Origin: Streptomyces spiramyceticus
GTDB taxonomy: Bacteria > Actinomycetota > Actinomycetes > Streptomycetales > Streptomycetaceae
Direction: 5' to 3'
DNA length: 64,000 nucleotides
NCBI RefSeq assembly: GCF_028807635.1
Contig: NZ_JARBAX010000001.1
Coordinates: 4,513,501-4,577,500 of the forward strand
Shown here: in pieces, positions 16,075-24,133 of the stretch
How positions within the stretch are numbered: the first letter of the stretch is position 1
How the letters are laid out: every line of letters begins with the position of its first letter
Notes under the pieces: generated by a model
What the model saw: only the letters and a program-made list of their open reading frames with translations
The model's database searches: none
What the model was told of the DNA's origin: nothing
Position numbers and translations under genes: made by a program

Positions 16075-17217
16075 CTAGTCGTGCCTCCGGGACACGGGCA
16101 CGAGGGGAGGTGGAGCAGCAGCTGAAGTGTCGGCGCCGGAGACCTGGGGCTCATTCTCCGAACCGGGCTCGGAAGGGGGCGTCGCGAGGCCGGGAACGTG
16201 CCGCAGCGCGATAGGGACCCCGCCGGTGGCCAGATAGGGGATCTGGACCACCAGATAGATCAGCGGGGCGAGGAGAACCAGGTACTCGGCGCTGAGCCCT
16301 AGGGCCTTGAATCCCGCAACCAACCCGACCCCGGTGAGAAAGGCCAGGACGTGGCCCAGGACCATACGCCACGGCAGTGGTGCCTCGACCGATACGGAGT
16401 CCGCTGCAGTGGACTCCCCCGGAGGGACCATGTTCAGGGGCTCCTGGCGACCGAGGGTGTCGATCAGGCCCACGATGTGCTCGGCGAGGGCCGTCGCATG
16501 AGAACGATCACGCAGACAGGCTTCGAATTCGTTCTCCAGCCGATGGGACATGCCGACGCACTGCGTCAACAAGGCTGCGCGCGGGCCTGCTTTGCGAGAT
16601 ACACCGAACTGCGCGTAGGTGATGAGCGCCTCGCTGAGTCTCTCCACGTTCCTGCTCAGCTGCGCCGTTGTCGCGGATGTTGCCTTGCTCTCATCCGCAT
16701 GGGTCTGGCACGCCACGAGAGTGCTCACAGCAGCCCACTGCACATACGCAGGCGATCGTCCGCGTCTGATCGCTATCAGGTCGAGCTGGACGTAACACAC
16801 CGTGAGTAAGAAGAACGCATACGAAGGCAACCACATCTCCATCGCCATGTCCCAGTGGTGCTCCACGAGCGCCGTGAGCGATGCACCCGTGAAGATCGTG
16901 ATGAGCGACAGGAGCAAGAGGGAGACAGAAGCCGCCCAGCGGCCCCGCTCCGCCAGAGCCCAGAGCTTCAGTTCGACCTCACCCCACTTCTTCGGATGCC
17001 GGATGCCCAGCCCGTTCAGCGCACCTTCGGCTTCGCGGATCAGCGCCCGCACCCGTGACTCCGTGCGGCCCCGCAAGAAGGGGGTTCGGTTGATCAGCCG
17101 ACCTGGCTTTCTGACAGGACGGGCCACGAAGGCGAAGCCGGCCAGAACCGCCGCGGGGGTTACAACAGTGGCTAGAGCCGACATAGCCGCATAGAAGTGA
17201 AGGAGGAACTTCAACAC
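16075..17217 (-). CDS. Hypothetical membrane protein with central soluble region
   Basis: This ~380-residue protein of unknown function starts with a hydrophobic segment (LKFLLHFYAAMSALATVVTP). It has two further spans near residues 125-190 (SVSLLLLSLITIFTGASLTALV and YAFFLLTVCYVQLDLIAI). A soluble ~130-residue helical region follows, then two C-terminal spans (HVLAFLTGVGLVAGF and YLVLLAPLIYLVVQIPYL) and a Pro/Ser tail. I take GTG 17217 as start because GAAGGGA precedes it; ATG 17184 is an alternative. It is 34 bp downstream of the Nudix gene and probably cotranscribed. Base composition is lower in GC than the host genes, in line with acquisition. Confidence 0.65.
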   Translation of the reverse strand: MLKFLLHFYAAMSALATVVTPAAVLAGFAFVARPVRKPGRLINRTPFLRGRTESRVRALIREAEGALNGLGIRHPKKWGEVELKLWALAERGRWAASVSLLLLSLITIFTGASLTALVEHHWDMAMEMWLPSYAFFLLTVCYVQLDLIAIRRGRSPAYVQWAAVSTLVACQTHADESKATSATTAQLSRNVERLSEALITYAQFGVSRKAGPRAALLTQCVGMSHRLENEFEACLRDRSHATALAEHIVGLIDTLGRQEPLNMVPPGESTAADSVSVEAPLPWRMVLGHVLAFLTGVGLVAGFKALGLSAEYLVLLAPLIYLVVQIPYLATGGVPIALRHVPGLATPPSEPGSENEPQVSGADTSAAAPPPLVPVSRRHD

Positions 17218-17251
17218 CGGTCCCTTCAGCCCAGGAGGGGCATCGGCGTCT

Positions 17252-17782
17252 CTATCGCCAACCGTCGAGGGAGACTTCCGGGCCGCCGGCAAGATACCGA
17301 TGGAGGGCGCTGGCGGTGGTGTCCACAAACTCCTCGGGGATGGCGTCGGCGTCGATCCAGCGGACCTGGGAGTGCTTGCGGGGTTCGCGGTTCTCGGGTT
17401 CGCCGGTCCATTCGTGGGCGGCGAAGACGACCGTGAGGAAGCCGTTAGGGGCTTCGACGCCCCAGGCGCCGTGGATGACATGGGCCACCTTGAGGGCATC
17501 CGGCTTCACTGTGAGGCCGGTCTCCTCGTAGAGCTCGCGAACTGCGGTCTCGGTGACCGGCTCGCCCGGCTCGCTCTTGCCGACGGGGAGATCCCACATG
17601 CCCTGGGCGAACTTGGCGTTCTCGCTGCGCTGGAGGAGGACGACGCGGTTGGTGGCCTTGTCGTGAACGATGACCGCGGCGACCAGCAGGGTCATCGATT
17701 CGAGCGCCGACTTGAGGGCATTCGGCTGGTCGTCGGTCTGCTGGGTCACGGTGTTCCTTTCGTCGGACGGGTTGTCCGGCAT
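17252..17782 (-). CDS. Nudix hydrolase
   Basis: This 176-residue protein has a complete Nudix box, GKSEPGEPVTETAVRELYEE followed by TGL, which supplies the Mg-binding glutamates for cleaving nucleoside diphosphate-X compounds. The N-terminal ~30 residues are an Asn/Gln/Asp-rich linker before TLLVAAVIVHDKATNRVVLLQR. Substrate cannot be deduced. The ATG at 17782 is one base after the stop of the upstream HTH/TPR gene (TAACATG), so the two are translationally coupled. Streptomyces often pair such regulators with Nudix enzymes. Confidence 0.85.
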   Translation of the reverse strand: MPDNPSDERNTVTQQTDDQPNALKSALESMTLLVAAVIVHDKATNRVVLLQRSENAKFAQGMWDLPVGKSEPGEPVTETAVRELYEETGLTVKPDALKVAHVIHGAWGVEAPNGFLTVVFAAHEWTGEPENREPRKHSQVRWIDADAIPEEFVDTTASALHRYLAGGPEVSLDGWR

Positions 17783-17783
17783 G

Positions 17784-19139
17784 TTAGGCGAGGGCCTCGC
17801 GGGCGCGGCGGGCGAGATCGGCGGCGCCGGGTACTTTGCGCCGCTGGTAGACCGCGAGGGTGGAGCGGATCGAGGTGATCGCCTTGCGGGTGCGGTCTGA
17901 GGTCATGCCTTCCATGAGAACCAGGGCTTGGGCCCAGGCGGCGACGGCTTCGTCGGCGCGGGCCTGGGCGGCGAGGCTGTCGCCGAGGTCGGCGTGGGTG
18001 AGGGCGTGGACGCGTTTGTACTTTTCCGGGTCCCAGCGGGTGAGGGCATCCCGGTGCTGTTGCTCGGTGCCGATGTGGTCGGCGAGGTCGGTCAATGTGC
18101 GGGCGGTGTGGCTGGCCACGGTGCCGGCGGCGGGGCCGCTGACGCGGGAGTAGCTGGGCTGGGGGCCGTCGTCCCGTAGGAGGGCGTCTTCGGCAGCGAG
18201 GAGGGCGCGTGCGGCCGAGGGGTGCTCGTTGACGGCCGCGTAGGCGCGGGCTTGGGTGATGTGGTGGAGGGCTTCGGTCTGGCCGTCGATGTGGCCGGTG
18301 CCTTGAGCAAGGGCGGCTGCGGCGAGGTCGACGCAGTGGTGGGGCTGTTTGAGGCTGAGGGCCTGGTGGGCGAGGGCTCTCATCATCCAGGCGGCGTGGC
18401 CGTGGGGGTCGGCTTCGCAGGCGAGCTGGTAGCCGACCTGGTAGTAGCGCTGGGCGGCGCCCTCCTGGCCGAGGTCGTGGTGCTTCCATCCTGCAAGGTA
18501 GGCGAGTTCGGCGACCGCGCCGAAGGCTGCCCGGCGTAAGGCTTCGCTGGGGAAGCGGGCGCGGAGCATGGGTGCTGCGGTGTCGGCGAGGTACGCGGTG
18601 ACTGTGGTCAGGCCGTGGCCGCCGCCCAGGCGTTCGTCTGCGGCGCTGAAGGCCGTGGTGATCTGTCGTACGACGTCCACGTCCTCCACGCCGATCACGG
18701 ATGTGCCTGTGCGGGCGCGGAGCATGCGGGTGGTGGCCTCGTGGTCGTAGCCGAGCGGCATCGCGACGCCGGCCGTGGTGAAGGCCGCGATGGCGAGGAA
18801 GCGGCGGCGCTCGACGTCGGCGCGCCCGAGGTCGGTGACGGCGAGAACGGGGTCGGATTCCGCCAGCTCTTCGGCGTCGGCTGCGCGGAGGCCGATCTCG
18901 GTCTGGGTGATCGTGCGTCGCGCTCGGCGGGAAAGCGCCTCGGCGAGGTACTGGCCCACTCGCCCGGACGGCGCGCGGGTGCCGTTCACCCAGTGGGAGA
19001 TGGCCGACTTGTTGGTCTGGAGGATCTCGCCGTTCTCGGCGGCGATGCGCTGCACGTCCCTGGCGAGAGCCTCGTAGGTGCAGGCAACCGCGTCGATGAC
19101 CTCGCGCAGACGGGAGTTGGGTTCTCGCTGCGCCGCCAC
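17784..19139 (-). CDS. XRE-like HTH regulator with TPR-rich C-terminal region
   Basis: This ~451-residue regulator has an N-terminal HTH (residues ~10-75, with EILQTNKSAISHWVNGTRAP as the recognition part). A linker with a hydrophobic patch (RRRFLAIAAFTTAGVAMPLG) follows, then about 300 residues of helical TPR-like repeats (e.g. EALRRAAFGAVAELAYLAGW, AARALLAAEDALLRDDG). This layout is common in actinobacterial signalling regulators. I prefer the GTG at 19139, which has GGAGG five bases upstream, to the GTG at 19151. It heads a leftward operon with the Nudix and membrane genes and is divergent from the kinase-like/methyltransferase cassette. Confidence 0.82.
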   Translation of the reverse strand: MAAQREPNSRLREVIDAVACTYEALARDVQRIAAENGEILQTNKSAISHWVNGTRAPSGRVGQYLAEALSRRARRTITQTEIGLRAADAEELAESDPVLAVTDLGRADVERRRFLAIAAFTTAGVAMPLGYDHEATTRMLRARTGTSVIGVEDVDVVRQITTAFSAADERLGGGHGLTTVTAYLADTAAPMLRARFPSEALRRAAFGAVAELAYLAGWKHHDLGQEGAAQRYYQVGYQLACEADPHGHAAWMMRALAHQALSLKQPHHCVDLAAAALAQGTGHIDGQTEALHHITQARAYAAVNEHPSAARALLAAEDALLRDDGPQPSYSRVSGPAAGTVASHTARTLTDLADHIGTEQQHRDALTRWDPEKYKRVHALTHADLGDSLAAQARADEAVAAWAQALVLMEGMTSDRTRKAITSIRSTLAVYQRRKVPGAADLARRAREALA

Positions 19140-19362
19140 GATCGCCTCCACTCCGGAGCTGTAAACCGCGTATACCGCTTCAACTGCCTTCCACCGTACC
19201 CACTGTGCGTGACCGCCGGTTCACTTATCAGCAGCCGCCCGGAACGGCGCAACCGTGAACCAGGCTCCCCCTGGGTCCGGGCGGCTCCCCGAAGTTCCGT
19301 ACACCCACACCGGGGTCGGGCATTCCTGTGCCCGAATCCGGCCGAACAGAGACGGAGACACG

Positions 19363-20112
19363 GTGACCACCATCGACACCACGGCCATCACGGTCGAGCT
19401 GCCCGAGGCGTTCGACGCGCGCTGGAGCCGCCTGCCCGGCATCCAGGTCGACGGCCGGCGCATCACCATCGACCCGGCCGAGTACTTCTTCCGCTTCGAG
19501 TCGAACACCTGGCTCGTCGCCGACTGGGAGCTCGTCGAGGCCCAGCTCCTGGACGTGGCCGAGACGACCGAGAGCGCGGTCGAGCAGCTCGCGCTGGACT
19601 TCATCAAGCAGCACGGCGAGTCCACCGCAGACGCCGCTCGGGTGCTCAGCGTTGCGTACGAGGTGTACGCGTACCTCTTCCGCGACGAGCACCTGGCCGG
19701 TCTCGGCCTGCCGCAGATCACCGCCGAGCACCTGCGGATGCTCCGCGAGGCCGCCACGCTCATGGCGCTCAACAAGGTCGAGCTGGACGGGCACATCTCC
19801 AACGTCGGCCCGTGCTGGTTCTTCCCCGCCGCCACCTCCGTCGTCTTCGACCTGGACGACGAGATGGGCGGCATGCTCGACGAGGTCTACCACGGCGGCT
19901 GGTTCAACGAGCACCGCCGCATCGAGTCCATCAAGGCCCACGCCGCGCTCGGTGGACGGCTCGTGCACGGCTGCCAGTCCGTGCCGGACCAGACCGGCGG
20001 CGTCGTGGCGCCTTACGGTGCCTCGATGGCCAACTTCCGCGACGACCTGGCCGCGTTCAAGGCGGGCTGGATCGAGCAGGTCTACGCCCACCGCGTGAGC
20101 CCCGCCGCGTAA
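19363..20112 (+). CDS. Hypothetical protein opening the element cassette
   Basis: This 249-residue soluble, acidic protein matches no family I recognise. Visible segments include RITIDPAEYFFRFESNTWLVADWELVEAQLLDVA, a helix-rich middle (AYEVYAYLFRDEHLAGLGLP), and a His/Trp/Asp-containing block (GPCWFFPAATSVVFDLDDEMGGMLDEV). The GTG at 19363 has GGAG six bases upstream. It is followed 77 bp later by the kinase-like gene, which suggests one operon of four genes. Its conserved aromatic and acidic residues could mean an enzyme, but I assign no function. Confidence 0.65.
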   Translation: MTTIDTTAITVELPEAFDARWSRLPGIQVDGRRITIDPAEYFFRFESNTWLVADWELVEAQLLDVAETTESAVEQLALDFIKQHGESTADAARVLSVAYEVYAYLFRDEHLAGLGLPQITAEHLRMLREAATLMALNKVELDGHISNVGPCWFFPAATSVVFDLDDEMGGMLDEVYHGGWFNEHRRIESIKAHAALGGRLVHGCQSVPDQTGGVVAPYGASMANFRDDLAAFKAGWIEQVYAHRVSPAA

Positions 20113-20189
20113 CCCCACCGATCGGGCTCCGGGGCGGGCCGGCACCTCTTGCCCGCCCCGGCACGCCTTCCACCTCACCGGAGCCCCTC

Positions 20190-21101
20190 ATGAACGCGAA
20201 TCCCAGCGCCGAACTCCTGGACAACCTGCTCACCTTGGCCGGCCAGGCCACCGCCGTGCGTGAGGAGGTACGCGTGTGGTCCATGTCCGGCGTCGAACGC
20301 GTGACCTTCACCGACGGCACCACGGCCATCTTCAAGTACGCCAAGAGGCCCTTCGACAGCGAGGACCAGGCCCTCCGCCTGGCTCACACACTCGGCGTCC
20401 CCGTCCCTCAGGTCCACGCCTCCGCCGTCCTTGACGGCTGGCTCGGCATGCTCATGGAAGACCTCGGCCCCGCCGTCCGCGAGGCCGACGACCTCGACGG
20501 CGTCGCCGCGGCCGTGGTCCTGCACGGCACCCGTACGGCTCCCGCCCTGCCCGTCCTCGACCAGGGACGGCTGGGCACGCTGCCGGCCCGGGCGCTGGAG
20601 CACCTGGACCAACTGCGTAAGGCCGAACGGTGGCAGGACGCGGACGACGTCGAGGACGCGCTCGACCGGATCGCCCAGGCCGCCGAGGCCCGCTCGGCCG
20701 GAGCGATGCTGGCGCCGTTCGGCTGGGTGCACTCCGAGTTCCACCCGACCAGCCTGCACATCGGCGAGCGCGACTGGCGGCTGCTGGACTTCGCCCGCGC
20801 CTTCACCGGTCCCGGCCTGCTCGACCTCGCCAGCTGGCACGGCACCGTCGAGCCCCCGCACCCCGTACGTCTGCGCGTCTTTCTGGAGCAGTACGTCACG
20901 GCTGGCGGCACCTCCGACGCCCTCGCCCCGCGCGGCGGGCTCATCGCGGAGAACTGGGCCCTGGGCTGGCACCGCATGTGGGCCGTCGAGTGGTTCATGG
21001 AGCAGTCCATCCGCTGGATCGACGACCCGGCCACCGACCCCGCCTACATCAAGGCCGTCCGCCGCCACCTCACCGACGTCCTCCACCTCCTGGAGATCTG
21101 A
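20190..21101 (+). CDS. Aminoglycoside-phosphotransferase-like kinase with altered catalytic motif
   Basis: This 303-residue protein has the APH/choline-kinase fold. The N-lobe Lys is in TTAIFKYAKRPF. The catalytic-loop region is WVHSEFHPTSLHIG and the metal-binding DFG-like segment is LLDFARAFTGPG. Canonical members have HxDxxxxN in the loop (as in HGDLHPGN). Here Glu replaces the catalytic Asp and Ser stands where the Asn is expected, so phosphotransfer may be weak, changed or lost. It is followed one base later by the methyltransferase gene (TGA-C-GTG). A small-molecule kinase of a biosynthetic cassette or a pseudokinase are both possible. Confidence 0.75.
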   Translation: MNANPSAELLDNLLTLAGQATAVREEVRVWSMSGVERVTFTDGTTAIFKYAKRPFDSEDQALRLAHTLGVPVPQVHASAVLDGWLGMLMEDLGPAVREADDLDGVAAAVVLHGTRTAPALPVLDQGRLGTLPARALEHLDQLRKAERWQDADDVEDALDRIAQAAEARSAGAMLAPFGWVHSEFHPTSLHIGERDWRLLDFARAFTGPGLLDLASWHGTVEPPHPVRLRVFLEQYVTAGGTSDALAPRGGLIAENWALGWHRMWAVEWFMEQSIRWIDDPATDPAYIKAVRRHLTDVLHLLEI

Positions 21102-21102
21102 C

Positions 21103-21795
21103 GTGCTGGCCCAGGCTTCCCCGTGGCACGTCCACGCCCTCCAGCGCACCGCCACCGCACTCGCCGAACCGCTGTCCGTACCCGCGCGAATGGAGTGGAC
21201 CACCCGGCCCGGCCAAGGACCCGGAGCCGACATCCTCGGCGTGGACCTGCGCGGCAAGCGGCTCCTGGAGCTCGGCTGCGGCCCCGGCCACAACGCCGCC
21301 CACCTCGCCACCCGCCACGGCGCACACGTCACCGGGGTCGACCTGGTCGGCCTCCAGGTCCGCCGCGCCCGCTCCCACTACGGGCGGCTGAACAACCTCA
21401 CCTTCGTTGTCGGCCACGCCCTGCACTACCTGCAAGCCTCCGACGAGCAGTTCGACGCGATCTACTCCGTTTTCGGCGCCGCAGGTCTCGTCGCCCCTGA
21501 GCTCCTGCTGCCCGCCATCGCCCAGCGCCTCACGCCCGGCCGGGTGCTCGCCTTCTCCGTTCCGCACCCGCAGCGCGGCGGCCGCAGCCCCTCCGGCGAC
21601 GACCGGCCTCGCCGCGACCATGTCACCCTCCCCGACCGCACGCGACTGCCCATCGCCCGCTGGGAGTTCGCCACCGAGCGCTGGGAGAAGCACCTCAGCC
21701 ACGCCGGCTTCTGGCTTACCTCGGCTCAGGAGTTCCACGACCCCCGCATGGGCCACTGGCCCACCACCCTGCTGATCCGCGGCCGCAAGCTCTGA
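21103..21795 (+). CDS. Class I SAM-dependent methyltransferase
   Basis: This 230-residue Rossmann-type methyltransferase has motif I LLELGCGPGHNAAHLA, the acidic residue after strand 2 in VTGVDLVGLQ, and motif IV-like FDAIYSVFGA. Before the core lies a ~45-residue N-terminal helix region (WHVHALQRTATALAEPLSVP). The GTG start at 21103 has GGAG seven bases upstream within the end of the kinase-like gene. Substrate unknown; the coupling suggests it acts on the same molecule as its neighbour. Confidence 0.85.
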   Translation: MLAQASPWHVHALQRTATALAEPLSVPARMEWTTRPGQGPGADILGVDLRGKRLLELGCGPGHNAAHLATRHGAHVTGVDLVGLQVRRARSHYGRLNNLTFVVGHALHYLQASDEQFDAIYSVFGAAGLVAPELLLPAIAQRLTPGRVLAFSVPHPQRGGRSPSGDDRPRRDHVTLPDRTRLPIARWEFATERWEKHLSHAGFWLTSAQEFHDPRMGHWPTTLLIRGRKL

Positions 21796-21832
21796 CAGCC
21801 GCGCTCGCCCCGGCTCACCCCCTGGAGGACCG

Positions 21833-22378
21833 ATGCGTCCGCCCTACCTGCTCCTCGACATCGACGGCGTCCTCATACCCTTCCCCGCAGCCGACGGGAC
21901 CACCCCGGCCACACACGCACGCCACGACGTCGTCCCTACCGGCCGCAGCGCAGACAACCCCGTCACCGTCTGGCTCAACCCGGACCACGGTCACCTGCTG
22001 ATGGAGGTCATTCGTACCGGCCTGGTCACTCCCGTCTGGTGCACCAGCTGGCGCCAGGACGCCACCACCCTTATCGGCCCCCTCCTCGGCCTCCCGACCG
22101 TGCCGTATGTCGATCTCCCGCGTCCGCCGATCACCACTAGCCACCCGAACGGCTACCTGTGGAAGCGCGACCACGTCGACACCTGGCTCGGTGATGCACC
22201 CGCCGTCTGGATCGACGACGACTTCACCGGCCTCGATCACGAATGGGCAGTAGAGCGCGCCGCCAGGGGAACGGCGACCCTCCTCGTTCAGCCCGACCCC
22301 CACCTCGGGCTGCAGCCCGAGCACCTGACCGAGGTCACGACGTGGGTCTCGCAGTTACCCACAGCCCGCGTCGCCTGA
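21833..22378 (+). CDS. HAD-like hydrolase
   Basis: This 181-residue protein opens with [13 protein letters not shown], the DxDGV motif I with nucleophile Asp 9. Motif II may be the Thr/Ser in VWCTSWR. The acidic motif IV is AVWIDDDF. It probably dephosphorylates a small molecule or nucleotide. CTGGAGGACCG precedes the ATG. It is the last gene of the rightward cassette and is followed directly by a strong terminator hairpin. Confidence 0.82.
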   Translation: MRPPYLLLDIDGVLIPFPAADGTTPATHARHDVVPTGRSADNPVTVWLNPDHGHLLMEVIRTGLVTPVWCTSWRQDATTLIGPLLGLPTVPYVDLPRPPITTSHPNGYLWKRDHVDTWLGDAPAVWIDDDFTGLDHEWAVERAARGTATLLVQPDPHLGLQPEHLTEVTTWVSQLPTARVA

Positions 22379-22383
22379 CGACC

Positions 22384-22416
22384 GATGCCCTCGCTGCCAC
22401 GGGCAGCGAGGGCATC
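22384..22416 (+). terminator. 15-bp perfect hairpin after the HAD gene
   Basis: Arms GATGCCCTCGCTGCC (22384-22398) and GGCAGCGAGGGCATC (22402-22416) pair perfectly around a 3-nt loop, starting five bases after the HAD stop codon. No T-tract follows, which is usual in Streptomyces. The next ~270 bp (to 22687) hold no gene that I can see. Confidence 0.75.
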
Positions 22417-22687
22417 AGGGTGCGCTGTGGGTCCTGACTGGCTGGGCGCCGTTCAGTGAGCTCTTTCAGCGTGGCCGCCGATCAAGTGACTTGCGGCTGA
22501 GGACTTCAGCCGGCAGCTGCGCAGCTCAATTGCCACTCGGATGCTCAGATCGGACCATCAGGGGTGACATTTCGAGATAGGTGACACCTGATCTTGATGG
22601 TTGACACCACCCTGGGAAACGCCGGAGCCGTACCGGTTTTCTGCCGTGCCCGTTTTCGCTGCCCGCACGGCGCTAGCGTTGGGTCCC

Positions 22688-22951
22688 GTGATCGTATGGC
22701 TCAATGGCACCCACGGCGCAGGCAAGACGACGACCAGTGCACTCGTGCAGCAGCTGATCCCGGATTCACGGGTGTTCGACGCCGAGAAGGTCGGCGAGAC
22801 ACTCATGGACATCACGCCGGGGCTGCCCTGGACGGACAACTTCCAGCACTGGCCGCCCTGGCGGCCGCTCGTCGTCGAGACCGCCCGCCGCGTTCTCGAC
22901 CGGTGGCACTCTGGTGATGCCCTTGACTGTCCTGGTCGAGCAGTACTGGCG
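22688..22951 (+). pseudogene. Truncated TmrB-like ATP-binding protein
   Basis: From the GTG at 22688 the frame reads VIVWLNGTHGAGKTTTSALV, a Walker A P-loop like that of TmrB-type small ATPases, continuing to ETARRVLD. A few bases are then missing near 22900 and the protein continues in another frame as GTLVMPLTVLVEQYWR. At ~22951 it fuses to integrase sequence. The gene is thus frameshifted and lacks its 3' two thirds. Intact relatives confer nucleoside-antibiotic tolerance or are uncharacterised. Confidence 0.65.
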
Positions 22952-23161
22952 CGTTCATCGCCGGCGGAGCGAGCGTCAAGCAGGTCCAGCTTGTCCTCGG
23001 GCACGCGTCCGCCGTCATCACGCTGCGGATCTACGCGCACTTGTGGCTGGGGGGAAGAAGACCGCACCCGGACCGTCATGGACGCCGTGCTCGGCGGCCT
23101 GCGGACCGGATGCGGACAGCTAGGCGACGCGACCCACGAAAGTGCAGGTCAGGCAGCCTAG
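22951..23161 (+). pseudogene. C-terminal fragment of a tyrosine integrase, frameshifted
   Basis: The frame from 22951 gives FIAGGASVKQVQLVLGHASA, then VITLRIYAHLW, the conserved C-terminal catalytic-domain end of phage/AICE tyrosine recombinases. The LGH His is present and the nucleophile is in RIYAHLW. After a run of six Gs near 23050 the continuation (EEDRTRTVMDAVLGGLRTGC) is in the +1 frame, so one G appears inserted. The N-terminal two thirds, including the catalytic Arg, are missing. The stop at 23159-23161 lies 3 bp from the attachment repeat, the usual int-att arrangement. Confidence 0.75.
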
Positions 23162-23163
23162 GG

Positions 23164-23187
23164 GGAGGTCAGGCCTTCTTCGTCTCC
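23164..23187. repeat. Right attachment-site copy, overlapping the sodN stop
   Basis: Identical over 24 bases to 14751-14774. It includes the sodN stop codon and final codons. Integration here keeps the sodN coding sequence intact but separates it from its terminator. Confidence 0.75.
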
Positions 23188-23564
23188 CAGAAGATCGTGT
23201 CGATCCGGGCAATGAGCTCCAGTGCCTTCTCGCCCGTCTTCGGGTCCGTCGACGCCTTCGCCGACGACAGCGCCTTCAGGGCGTCGTTGACGAGCTGGTG
23301 CAGCTCCGGGTACTTCTCGAAGTGCGGGGGCTTGAAGTAGTCGCTCCACAGCACCGAAACGTGGTGCTTGGCAAGCTCCGCGCGCTGCTCCTTGATGACC
23401 GTGGCGCGCGCCTGGAAGTGCGCGTCGTCGTTGGCCTGCATCTTTTCCTGGACGGCCTTGACCGACTCGGCCTCAATGCGGGCCTGGGCGGGGTCGTACA
23501 CGCCGCAGGGCAGGTCGCAGTGTGCGCTGACCTTCACCTTGGGGGCAAACAGGCGGGAGAGCAT
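23169..23564 (-). CDS. sodN: Nickel-containing superoxide dismutase
   Basis: This 131-residue Ni-SOD disproportionates superoxide in the cytoplasm. After a 14-residue leader (MLSRLFAPKVKVSA) that SodX must remove, the nickel hook HCDLPCGVYDP begins, with His1, Cys2 and Cys6 of the mature protein as ligands. The rest forms the four-helix bundle. In S. coelicolor, sodN is expressed when nickel is present and silenced by a small RNA from the sodF 3' UTR when it is not. GGAAGGAAG precedes the ATG. The last 19 bp are part of the attachment-site repeat. Confidence 0.95.
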   Translation of the reverse strand: MLSRLFAPKVKVSAHCDLPCGVYDPAQARIEAESVKAVQEKMQANDDAHFQARATVIKEQRAELAKHHVSVLWSDYFKPPHFEKYPELHQLVNDALKALSSAKASTDPKTGEKALELIARIDTIFWETKKA

Positions 23565-23707
23565 GTAAGAGCTTCCTTCCTCGTGATCGTCTTCTCAAGG
23601 GGGACATTACTCGGTGAGAGACGTGTTTTGACGGGTGCCCCCATGGGCTTAGGCCAAAAGTCCAGGGTCAGTATGAGACTGGTGGAGGATCGGACCGGAG
23701 GTGCCGG

Positions 23708-24133
23708 ATGGTGGATCAAGGGCGGGAGCCGACAGCGATGTTCGGGGTCGCCGAAGTGACGGGTCTTTCCATGGTGCCGACGCTGCTGCACCGGGATCAG
23801 TTGCTCGTGCATTACGGAGTGGAACTGCGGGCGGGTGATGTGGCCGTACTGCGGCATCCGTTGCAGCAGGATCTGCTCATCGTGAAGCGGCTGGTCGAGC
23901 GGCGCGACGGTGGCTGGTGGGTGCTCGGCGACAACCAGGACGCCGAGGTCACGGACAGCAGGGCGTTCGGCGTGGTGCCGGGCGAGCTGGTGCTGGGGCG
24001 GGTACGGGCGCGGTACCGGCCCATTGTGGCGGGGCGTCAGCGTTCGATCGGGGTGGTGGTCTCCTGGCTGGTGTCCGCCGTGCGGCCCGTGCTGAGCGAG
24101 CGCTCCGTCTCCAGGCGCTTGCGGGCGCGGTAG
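23708..24133 (+). CDS. sodX: SodX, Ni-SOD maturation peptidase (S26-like)
   Basis: This 141-residue signal-peptidase-like protease is expected to remove the SodN leader so that the N-terminal His can bind nickel. The serine nucleophile lies in VTGLSMVPTLL and the general-base lysine in LLIVKRLVERRDGGWWVLGDN, both typical of family S26. No N-terminal membrane anchor is visible, fitting a cytosolic substrate. GGAGG precedes the ATG. It is divergent from sodN, and its 3' end overlaps the convergent CGNR gene by about 97 bp. Confidence 0.92.
   Translation: MVDQGREPTAMFGVAEVTGLSMVPTLLHRDQLLVHYGVELRAGDVAVLRHPLQQDLLIVKRLVERRDGGWWVLGDNQDAEVTDSRAFGVVPGELVLGRVRARYRPIVAGRQRSIGVVVSWLVSAVRPVLSERSVSRRLRAR

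Larger units (their letters stand above)
14751..23187. mobile_element. Decayed integrative element inserted in the 3' end of sodN
   Basis: A 24-bp perfect direct repeat (14751-14774 and 23164-23187) covers the last 19 bp of sodN, including the stop codon, plus five bases downstream. One copy belongs to intact sodN. The other is an orphan beside what looks like the sodN terminator. Three bases from the sodN copy ends the C-terminal part of a tyrosine integrase, the normal placement of int beside att. Between the repeats lie DUF5753, ASCH, membrane, Nudix and HTH/TPR genes and a hypothetical/kinase-like/methyltransferase/HAD cassette. No replication or transfer genes are seen and int is broken, so the element should be immobile. 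Confidence 0.7.
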
